Positions 43,001-55,000 of a stretch of 64,000 nt of DNA are shown here, one piece after another. The notes under the pieces were generated by a model, which was not told the origin of the DNA, did not search any database, and saw only the letters and a list, made by a program, of their open reading frames with translations. A program made the position numbers and the translations under genes. Position 1 is the stretch's first letter, and each line of letters begins with the position of its first letter. Where the stretch lies: NCBI GenBank assembly GCA_009617715.1, contig VTFK01000294.1:1178001-1242000 (forward strand), written 5' to 3'. The stretch comes from Plectrocnemia conspersa. Its lineage: Eukaryota > Arthropoda > Insecta > Trichoptera > Polycentropodidae.

Positions 43001-46000
43001 CGTATAAATATGTACTTTTTTAATGACTATGTATGCGTGGATATGCCAACAGGCGCCTGGCGCTTCAATATCGGGTTAAACGAGTTGATTTAAATTTTAT
43101 GCTATTAATCGACGATGATAGTAGGCGATGTCAATTAAACTGAAAATCGTTTTTTCTTTTATTAAAATAATCCACTTCAATAAACAACTTGTGCTTTTAA
43201 ATGGATCGCTTAAAGTTCAATCATTTGTGATCTAAATGAAGCATTCAATTAAAGGTAATTTTATAGGATATGTATTATGCTCATACGTACAAAAACACAA
43301 CTGTGTTATTCTCGTTCGATTGTCCTTGTCGTGACAAGGCAGTCGCTAAATTATACAGGTATTGACTGAAGCGATGAATGCTTCTCTCTTGGTCAATATT
43401 ATGCCGCAGTGACACGAGTGGAGCATTCAAAACACATGCTAACAAAAATATATTTTAAAGTCGATAGTTATATGTTTATTGTATTAAAAATATATTTTTT
43501 TTAATTTATATGTATTTAAATATTAAACAAAATAGTCTTATTGATACAATAAAGATAATTTAAAAAAAATACCGCATGAGTAATGCTGTTGATTTGCAAA
43601 CATTCCAAGGAAAACCCATTCCATGTTGATGCAAGACAATATAATTATGTTTTCAATTGAATAATGCTGACTGGAATTTTAGTTACAAACAAATTTTATT
43701 ATCGATTTAATTAAAATAATAATGCATTACTCCATAACCTTGCGATGATCTTTGGGGCGATTGTGCGATAGCAAATTGGCAAATGTAAAATAGAGAATTT
43801 CGCGATTTATGCCAGAATATCTTGAATCTAAATTAATTTCTTTGTGCATAGCACTAAATATAAAATTTGAGTGTAAACCGTTGATCAGTTTTAGAGCTAG
43901 CTTGCCAACAAAATTAGTAACGGACAAAGAAACGTATTTCGAAGTCGCTTTGATGAAAATTTGAATGATGTTAATATTTTTAGCACTCGTATATTGGCTT
44001 GTAAGAGTTAGAATATTATAGAAGTTTAGAAGGGAACAAATTTATTATTTTTACATTTATTTTATAAAATGTTACTAAATTAAACAATTTAAAATAAGAT
44101 ATTTTTTACTATAGAGCTGAACAAGCATCATAGTAATATTAAAATTGCAGTGTACAACAAGATTTTTTGTAAAATTACACGCTGATTTGGACTGTTTTTC
44201 ATAAAAAAAAAATAGATTTTATTTTGGAAATACCATTGATTCTTCACGACTTGACAAAATAGTTCGAAATAATTTTAATTCCATTTTTGAGTATAAGATT
44301 TCATTATAAAAATAATTTTTCATTAGTATTAAAAGTTAAACTTTAGTTTATTTTAAAAAAAAAAATTTTGATTAAATGATTATTTTTTTTTATTAATAAT
44401 TCTTACTAAGATCCTAAGGTTAACCTTTAAATTAATTAAATATGTACTATATTATTTATTATCATAGTCTTTTAAATATTTTTTCAAAACATTTTATAAA
44501 AAAAAACCGAATATTTTGTCAAAGCAGTCAAGGCAAAATTCTCTAGAAAACCGTTTTTTTTTTTCGATATTAAATATATATAAAAAAAACAAAAATTGTA
44601 AAAAAAAGCTAATAAGTTCTACAGCTTTACTTATTAAGTAATTTTATATATATATGTATGTATATATAAATTAATTTATACAATTTTTATGCCAAAATAC
44701 AGTATTTATTTATATATTTATATTTATTTAAATTTCGAAAAAAATATATTATTTTTATACATTATGAAACGAACGAAAAAAGTTATTTTTGCAAAACTTT
44801 TGTTTTGACAACGTACTATGACTCTATATAAAATGTGATATTTTCGGTGTTAAAATCACAACAAATTTGTACATTATTTATTTATAATGTAGTTATAAAA
44901 AATTATACTTTTATATATATAATTTCACCAATTGAGGACATCATATCTTTTTTTTTTCTGGGGGGTTGAGCAAAAGTTGGCCAGTCAGTGATCGTTTTTA
45001 TTTTATTAAAATTAGTATTTCATTAAATGACATGCATTTTTCTGGCCAAATTCAAGGGAGGGCATATGCTCATCCACCCAAATGATGTCCCTGCACAATA
45101 TGGGGGTTCCAAATATCTGTACAATAAATTGAAAGTTCAAAAAAAAACAATTTCGAATAAACACAAAAAAGTAAAGCCTAACAATAAAAAAATGCGTTAT
45201 TAATTGTAAATATTTCACGGACCACCTATTAGCAAATTCCTTCCGAGGAGTTAATCATTTCGTAACCGGAAAAAATATACTCTTTGTTAGGAAAGGATGC
45301 GCGATAGACAATGTTTTTCACTTGTAAAGCATAAACACATTTCATTGTTGTGTTTAAGAAGCGATGCAATTGGCCTGCCAATATCCTAATCTATGAATCT
45401 ATAGATTCATATTCAGTACTATAAAATATGTGACACATGGTTACAGAGAGGCAGATGAAAAAAGACGCTCCAGAGACTCAATCTCCCGGAGTCACAGCAC
45501 GATCAGCAGATAGTTCAGTATCATCACAAGATTACAGCCGACAATAAATCAACTCGACACTCCAGACCTTTCAAGACTAGCTACTTCACTACCATACATT
45601 TTAATATACATACATATATGTGGTATTTTAAATATGTACATATGCTTAATACAAATAATTTATTATCAGCTCTAATTTTGACTGCAAAGTCTCACCCATT
45701 CGGTCTTAAAACCCGAAAGTGGTTGATTTTGATGTGATTTAAACACGAAATTCTAATGTGATACAAAACTCGGAAGTGTTAATCTTCTAACGTGAGTTAA
45801 GCACTGAAATTAGTATTTAATTATCTGCGAGAGATTTGTATTTGTATCCTAGTGCCTTTTTCAATTACAATATATTGCATTTTCGGCGTAGTGTCTACTC
45901 AATGAAGCAGTTTGATAAGGGGTGGTGTTGATAACTTGAGAGTCGCTTTAGAATGCCATAGAGAGTCGCTATCGCATCCCTTATTCTTGACCGTTGCGGT

Positions 46001-49000
46001 CAGAACGTTAGCACTTGAGAGCGCTATTCTTGCATAAGCTATCCAGCTTCAAAATGAGCTTGCCAAGCACAAGGTTGTTTTCGGCGATAGCCATGAAAAA
46101 TAATATGTGGGATGGTGCTCATCTATTTAAAGTATAATTATAGTTTTTATAAAGGCCATCATGACGCAATAGGAAAACCTGTCAAGTCATGATGGCAAAA
46201 TATGTAATATTTTTTTTATTAATATTATTTCGCTGGAATTTAAGATTTTTGTCACAAACATACACTCTGTCATTGCTAGTTTATCTATTTATTGGTATCA
46301 GTAAAGTAAACGAAAAACATATTTAGTAAAAAAGAAGACGTTCTAGAATTAAAATTAATAATATAATAAAAATCTAGTTAGTTTTACATATAAATCCGTG
46401 AAGTGGTCCGTATCCCTGCAAAGCAAAGCTTATAAATATGCGAAAAAATTACATGCATCACTAAGATAAAAAAAAACTATAATTTTGTGTAAAAATAATG
46501 TGCATATTTTTTGTAAAGATTTGCACACTGAAAATTTTACTTTTCCTTATTTAAAAATATAAAATATTTTCCAGAGGTCCAGACTAGCTATGAATAAATT
46601 AAATACGTACTGTAATAAATTAAATATATATTTTAATACGGATGTATCATATTTATTAAAATGCTATTAGAGATTAAATGATTTTAGTCAAAATTAGAAG
46701 ATATCTAAAAAATACATTAACTAAAATTCAGATGTAATCAGTGTGTATTTTGCTTTGTACTTTATATAATTTAAAATATTTGGGGGCTCGTATAAAGTAG
46801 GATTGAGTTATTTATAGAAATTTAACAATATTTTAAATCAGAATTATTCCCATAAATTTCACGTAAGCATCCGTGTTGAAGATCACAATCTAAACGCCAA
46901 GTAAATAATCCGCGTCTGGCTAATGTCAACGGTCATGTCAGACATCGGCAATTTATTAAAACATCCGTAATTGATTGCGCACATAATAAAGGGCCCTACA
47001 AATTGATTCGTCGCTCGTGATTGATCCGAGTCATGATACTGAGCACCAAGGTTCCAGTTCTTGCGTCGTTAAGCACTCGATGGTTATCGTTTCATCGGAT
47101 TACCCGTAGATATTGTGTTACTACAGTAAATAGTATTATGCTATGTCGTATAATTTCTTTCGTTATATATTATTTAAGACATTTGAATAATATTTTTTTG
47201 TGAATAACAATGATCATTATAAAATCGTTAAGCACTTTAAAATAAAGTATGATTTTTATGTATTATATAAAAAATCTTAAGAATGGTTATATTTGTGTAT
47301 AAATATTGTTGTAACATGACAAACGTTATCTTAAGGCACTAACGGCATTGTATATCAATACTTCAGACAATTATTCAACGTCTGTAAATCAGAGAAAATA
47401 TTTTTTATCTATTAGGAATTATTTTATATTAGTACTTTTTGAAATGGTGAATTTCGTGTCCACGTAGTATCTTATTATCTAATTCATATGAATGTATCAT
47501 ACTAGCTATTAAATCCTCCTACTCTGCCTTATTTACCTCTAGACCTCTATTTCTGAAATTCGCCGAATTGGCCAATACCTCCCATTGTTTCTCGTTGCAC
47601 AACTCCCCATCGACCTCTGGACCGGCGATTTGCATGATCTGCCGTTATAATAGTACGACTAACGGCCTGAATTCGTGCCCGCGTTTCGCTCGGAGCTTTT
47701 CACGTCTTCCACGGGATAATATGTAGTGCCACAATATTGTGTACGTAATTTTCCCAACACGCTAATAATATTTCACGCAGCTTATCTCGCAAAAGTCAAC
47801 ACACGATGATTTACGTGCACATGCCTAATGTGCGGAAAGCCATTGAAGAGAACACGGTCATAATTTAATGAAATATCTGATCTAATGGCAAACTGGTCAA
47901 AAAGTAAATAAATAAAACGAAGAAGGCGTTAGGCATTATAGAGCAGAATTGACGAAACTATATCACTGTTGTTTCTTTAGCGGTTTAATTGGCACGTATT
48001 GCAGTAGCACATAAACGGTCGTCAGAACGTCACTGTTCAGCTTAACTTACAATTTAAAAATTGAAGATTAAAAAAGGCACAGTTGACCTAGAAATGATAG
48101 CCAAAATGACGTGTGCAAATGTCACGTCACTACTGCTCGCTACCGTTTGGTAGGAGTTCTTGTGACAAGACTAGCAAACAGACATATGTTTTTTTTAGAT
48201 GATAAAATTTAACACAGCAAATAAAAACAACCAAGTCTAAAATTAAAATTACTTTTATTGCAAAAAAGTTATTGCAAAAACTACAATTAATTCCAAAAAC
48301 AAAAATGAACCTAAAGTTACTCTGTGCTAGTTATCATAGTTCCACCATTTATGGTGAAACATGTAAGGATCCCTAACTGTACTCACGCTTATGTGTAAAA
48401 ATAATAAGTTTTTAAATATAAATAATTTTGAATTTGATAGTACAATTTCAAATATCAAATAGTCAGTTTATTTTAAAGTTCACGTTGAATTCTTGGGATT
48501 CAGGTCTGCTTAGTTGGACCATGTAAAATATCGGAGTATAGCAGCTGCTTTCTCAAGCTTCTCGATTTATTTCAAGTCCAAAGCCTTGTCCAAATTTTTG
48601 ATCGTCTGGCCAATGCGATGATTTGGAGCGGAATCAGACTATTTATTATTGTCTAATTAAGACTGTATCTGCGTTACGGTGATTTTAAAATCAGTAAATT
48701 TGCTAACGTCACTATTCTATGGAAAGCTTAGTACCTGTTCGGTGAGGAAATGCATCACAATGATTCCCATTTTGCCCCGAGCTTTACATTTTTTTTAAAG
48801 ACAGCTTATTTAATGCCAAGGATTTTAAACCGTTAAAGAATATCCTCATATTTAGGTATTCATTATGTCTGATTGACTAACCATTTGGTACATATTTACC
48901 CCGTTGTAACGCATTGGGCTTACGTTTATCAAGTTACAACGGATAAAAAGTATTTTAACAACGCATCAGTTGGTACATATTAACCCCGTTGTAACGCATT

Positions 49001-52000
49001 GGGTTTACGTCTGTCAGATTACAACAGAAAATTAAAAAAAAATACAATTATTTGTTTTAGGCCAGTGATAAAAAAGCTACATTCTAATAGAATCCAAAGG
49101 ACACAAATCAATCAATTAATCATAAAAATCCGAATTTCGTCGCAACGATTACGGGTGATCCCGACAAACATAAAGATAAATAAAATATTTAAAATTATGA
49201 TTCATAGTATTGACTTAATTTATGAACCGATAAAGCTACATAGATATTACATTATCTACCATTGACTAAATATCAAAAAATCGTTTGTTTTAGGCCCAAC
49301 GAGAAAAAAACTTCGTTCTTATAAATTCCAGATTTAAAATTATAAATACAATTATATTAATAGATTTAAACTATCAATTTAAAAAATGCTATTCATATAC
49401 ATATGTACATTTGTACATCTCAAGAAAGTGCATTAAATAATTAACTTCGTCCCATAATAGATAGGCAAAATATATTAAATAATCAATTTTTTGAAAATTG
49501 AAAGAGATTTTTTAAATGGAAAGACAATGAAATTATGTTTTCCAATATTTTCACACATTTTAATTACATAATGTTATAAATAGGGGAGAATATATTTTGG
49601 CATATAACATTTGTACTAAACGGTCTCTGAGGACACTGATAATATCGATCTTCATTAGAGTCGCAGCTAGCTCGTAGAGATACCAAATTATTTTATGTCG
49701 TGTTTGTAAAATTAATCAATAAAGCCTGTAAGCAACTGGTAATTTTAATTTAAAGACTTTAAACCCTCCTCGTAACTCTAAGCTTGGAAGCTGTGAAGAG
49801 TCGCCAAGTTTAATCGATGACACGTAAAATAACAACAGAAAATTGGTGGAAAATTGAGATCCTCAAATTTATATGATTTATAATTTAAGTCAGTTATGCA
49901 GAAATTGGTTCCATTTATTAGATGTATATAATATACAAATTAAAACTCAATAACTGGTTTGTTTTATAGCTAATCAAAACAATTTATTTTATAAAAAAAA
50001 ATGCTAATTAATAAGCTCTTCTCGCGTACTTTGTACACAAAACTGTGCCAATATGACGTCAATTATTTCCTAGAATATTTGTTAAAACTAAAAAGCCGTC
50101 GCCAAATTTTACGCAATTTGTGATCGGCGCCTAAGTGGCGAGTCAAAAAGTATGGGCTAATTTGGAAAATAAACAAAGGTGCATAGCATACATAATAAAT
50201 AATAGCATATACATATTTTTTAAATAATTTAAATAATACTATGAATCATAAGTTAATATGTATTTAATGCTCCCATAACTAATGAATTAATCATCTATAT
50301 CTATAAGACATATACTTATATTATATCAGCATGGTCATCATAATTTAATTAAGCTTACGCGATTTATTTGATTGATGATTTCACAACAGCTCTTCAATGT
50401 AACAACATAAATATCCACCATGTCATAATGTGTAGGTTTAATTAATTATATGGTATCATTCAATTGAATAATCATTGTTATTTAATTAATTTTACTAACA
50501 ATGACGTTTTCTATCAGCACAATGTTTATTACCATACATTATCTCATGATATTCGGCAAACAATAAAACTATGCCACTATGCCTGATCCAAGTTAAAAAA
50601 TTATGTTTGCTCTATGACTATTTAGCAAATATAACTTTATCATTATAAATTACAACGAATTATCACATTACATTGTCGCTCGGTAGTTTTTTCCTTTTAC
50701 ATAATTTATTTATTTTTGGTGTCTGCGAATCTAAAAACAAGTAAAACGCAATTTTAAACATTGACACAGGCCAACTAAAATATTTATATATTGACAAGGA
50801 TTTGTCCAAAGAAATATTTATTTTTATGAAATGTATGTCCGTCGATTCAGACATGTGTTTGGTTATACGGATCGGTTTGTTTATGTAAACTGGTCATTAA
50901 ATACATAACCGCGAATCGGATTCGCTCGTAAAAATTATGCAGTCGTTCAATTAATTTGATATAAAATAATACACATTTAGATTACATAAAACCAGTTATC
51001 TTGTATATGTCTTATGCATCATTTATAAATTTAGCACTAATTTATGTCGATCGGATTCAAAACATTATTTAAAATGAAACGCTAGAATAGTTCTAATGAA
51101 GATTTACAAATAAATTTCAATAACCATAAATAAACTTCATTTCTATAAAATTAATTTACGACATGTATTTCATGATATTTTATATTACATTAACACAAAG
51201 AAGGTCAATTGTCAATCAAACAATCATATTCTTAAATTCACAAAAATTTACTTCCGTATCATCATAAACATAGCGGTTTCATAGACTCGACAGATCAAAG
51301 CATATTGTACATAAATATGTACTATGCCAGTGCTGCTCAATATAAAAACTATTTTTTTGAAATATTGAATTTATTAATTTAAATAAATTTTCTACAAAAT
51401 ATTTTTAAGGAATGAGAATCTCAAAAAATTTAATCGTTATTTATACTAACCTTCCATTATTATTATAAATTATGATTTATGATTAAATTATATTCTTGCT
51501 GCTATTTTTATTGGCAACAAATTAAATTATAAGTTTTTTTAGTTCATAATCAATTTAAATGTCATTTTAATGTTCATTTCGAACAAAAGAAAAAAATACC
51601 TACTTGTCTTAAAAGTAAGGTCTAACAATTAAAAACGGATCTGGGGACTTTACATTTGCATTAATATTTTACGGAGCACTTATTACCATATCAGTCCTGA
51701 CTAGTTAATCACTCGCAATGAACCATGAGTTCCGAAAAACTACCTTTTTGTGTGAAAAAAATGCCCGAAAGACAATGCGTTCTACCTGGTGCAAAAGGAC
51801 TATTGTTATTTTAACTCCCTATTAACGATCGCCGAAGCGGACATCTGGAAGTTTAACTTTTAAACCGTAAACATATTTCGTGAGTGCTTCCAATAGCGAT
51901 GCAATGTCTCGAACCAGCAATATAAAAAATGTGACGCTTTGTTATAGAGGGCAGACTGGCAGAGGGTAAAAAAAAATCAGACAATAATATATACATATGT

Positions 52001-55000
52001 GGTATTTTATATATGTTTAAAATAAAATTGTTACCAAATTTTCCGGTGTCTAGTTTGATTGCAAAGTAACACCCATTCGGCCTCAAGACCCAAAAGTATG
52101 TTTGTAAAACTAATTATCATATTGAAATAAACGTTTTATTCATAAAGAGTAGTCCCTAAGTTTTAATTTTTTTCTGGCACACCAGTCAAATTTATCGGAA
52201 ACACTATGCAAACCGCAATCATCTGGATTCATAAACAGAACGCTAAATTATCAAGAGACAAGGGCGAACAAAATAACTCATTGCTTGGAATTATAAAGGG
52301 AAATGTAATATTTTATTATTTAAGAATATAAAAAAACTTACGTTGATGCCACTTCTTCAGACATCTGACTTCCCCCACGTTCCTGTATGTGATGCCGTTG
52401 GACGCACACACCTTATCCAGCTCTCCTCTGCAAGGGCACGCCTCCGTAGTGCACTGTCCCTCTTTGGCAACCCTGACGTCTGAAACAAAGGGTGATCGAT
52501 CAGCCATCGTGTCATGATCTCGCTAAGATAACGCCGACCGCATACCGCGGCCTCGTTCATTCACAAGAAGAATGAGAAGTACAGATGGTCGAGATTAACT
52601 CGTATGTAGAGTTTGGTACAGTTGGTAAAGATGACACACGGTCATGGTATCACCGACGGCATATCTTCGTTATCAGACTCAAATAAACGCATTCCGAATA
52701 TGTGAGCGATGTCTCGGAATAAGGAAAGTGAGTCATGGAAGCAAGACATACAAACAATCATGAAAAATTGAGCGTGTAACGTTATCGATTCAAAGTACCT
52801 AGAAATAATCAATTTTGTAGATAATGCTAATGATTATGAGTTATGCTTACATTAAAATACAATGTTTCATCTTTATGCATTCTTTGGAAATGCTATTACA
52901 AAAATAACTTACTTTGAGATTAAAAAAATGTCGCTAAGGTATCGTTCACGTTTTAGTGAGACATACAAACTTTGTTTACATCATAGATTTCAGATATATT
53001 TTTGTAAATTACTGTAAACTGTCTCATTACGTCACTCCAAATAAACCTATAGTATTTCATATAAAAATAACCTTTTCATATTTGCAACTACATATTGATT
53101 TCATTCAGCTTCTCCAGTTACTTATATGGCATTGAAAGTAGTATTTCCCTGAACTCGATCGACACGCGTAAGTTCGAGTACCTCTCGAGAAAATCTCGCA
53201 CGTCACAAGATAATGAAAATATCTAATATATCTGACGACTCATAGGCATTCATCGGATAGTTTGCTCAAATCTGGGTCGGAAAATGATCAGAATGTCGAG
53301 TGGGTTGTTTTGTTAGCGCTAAACAAGAGTGAATATGCGTTAGTCATAATTGCGTTATGTTTAACTCATAAACTACCATTGTTGAAGCATTTCTAATTAA
53401 ATCATAATCGCCAAAGGTAGTAACTATGTAGTGAATCATATGTGAATAAAATCAGACATTCGATGACGTTTCTGAATATGTATATTATGAGCAAATGACT
53501 CGACGACTATAATATATTTTTATAGTTTCTAGACAATAAAGATGAAATGTTTTTATTTACCCTTTAATGACTGCTATGTGTACATAGTATATGAGACTGC
53601 TTACTATTATATGTTATAATACATCCAGATACATATGATAATATTCAGGTATTTTTCATCTCGTTTTCATGAGAACAGTTTAGTTTTTCTTATTTTTGCC
53701 GCTACGTCCCAGGATGCGGCTAGGCCTCCTTCACAAAAGCTTTCCACTCAATCCTGTTCTTTGCGTGGAAAGCAACCTCCAATTGCCACCTTGTATTACA
53801 TTGCTTCAATTATCTGCAGCATGGTCTGTCCACTTTTTTTTAATAATCTACCCCTTAGTCTCTTCAATTGCAAAATCCATTTTTTTAATTTCTTCTGTGG
53901 AAAGTTGTTTTTGAAGTAACCTGCCGTAGTATTCAGTACCTACATATTCTGTTGATAGTTTCCTTATTTATCAATTTTAAATTTCAAAGTCCCAACCCAA
54001 CTTGTGTGGCAAATATCTTTCTCAAAATTTTCGTTCTTTTCCGCCAGAAACAGATCCCATGTATCTCATAAATATATGATGGTCTTATAATAGATTTATA
54101 CAGTTGAAGTTTGTACCTTTTTTCTGAATCATAGCCTTAGCATGGTTACTAGTGTTTTAATGGCAAATCGAGAATTTTTTATTATATAAAACTAATTTTG
54201 TAAAAAATCATTTTTATATATAAAATTAAATTTGTAAGAATATTTTTAAAAGGTTTACAACCACTGCAATCTTTATAACGCTGCATAAGTAAAGGCGGGT
54301 TCGTGCCTAATATTCATACTGGGAATGACAAAAAATTGTTTACAAATTTTTAACACTCGAACTCGCCTTATTTTTGCTTAAATAATAAAAGAAGACACTC
54401 AGATTATAAACCTTTCTGAAGGTGTTCGTGCCAGATGTTTGAAAATATGCATTCTTTCTCAAAAGATCTAAAGTATTTGAATGATATTTTCTATTACTCG
54501 AACCGGCCGGTAACTTTATATTTTATCTAGTGATCTAAAACCCGCTCCGATAAAAATAAATTACGCATGGGAATCGGCAGAATGCAAAACGATTTAGAGC
54601 TATTATTCTTTTTCGGTAATCCAAAAAAGTTTTTTTTATATTGTTTTTATAAAGTAGCAACAGCTGTTTGACTCACGATTATTATTGACAGCCGGAGGGT
54701 CCTTAAAATTGTTGTTAGAACAATTGGAAAATATATGCTTGAAATTTCAACGGGAAATTAAAGATAAATTATATAATCGAAAAAGCCAGACAATGCTGTC
54801 ATTAGTTAAATATTTGTAAAATTCAGAATCTTTTACCAGGCAAAAACCATGACGATAAAATATAAAAATGTCTGAGATGATTTTTTTAGCTCCCATCAGC
54901 TTCCGTAAACAAAAGCTTAAAAAATGGTACACTTTGGGCGTGCAAAATCAAAGTGAGCTTTAAAAAATACATTTCTTTCGAAAGCTTTTATGATAAAATC

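Larger units (their letters stand above)
37417..52341 (-). other. 14.9-kb intron of the Kazal gene
   Basis: Contains R5/R4 foldback copies (40361, 46155, 47307, 48886, 48970), R2 copy 1 (40732-41340), R3 copies (45217-45740 and 51670-52100), an extremely AT-rich stretch (44080-44930), and a less AT-biased stretch at 47560-47830 with no recognisable gene. 37930-38040 and 41330-41400 share a GATTCTTTAGAC block. I found no further Kazal exon in it. Confidence 0.55.

Noticed and set aside
43324..43339. CCTTGTC/GACAAGG 7-bp palindrome
   Set aside because: Too short to stand out from chance in 64 kb.
53635..53919. Plus-strand ORFs of 94 and 72 codons
   Set aside because: They lie antisense to the retrotransposon RT tail, which explains the open frames.
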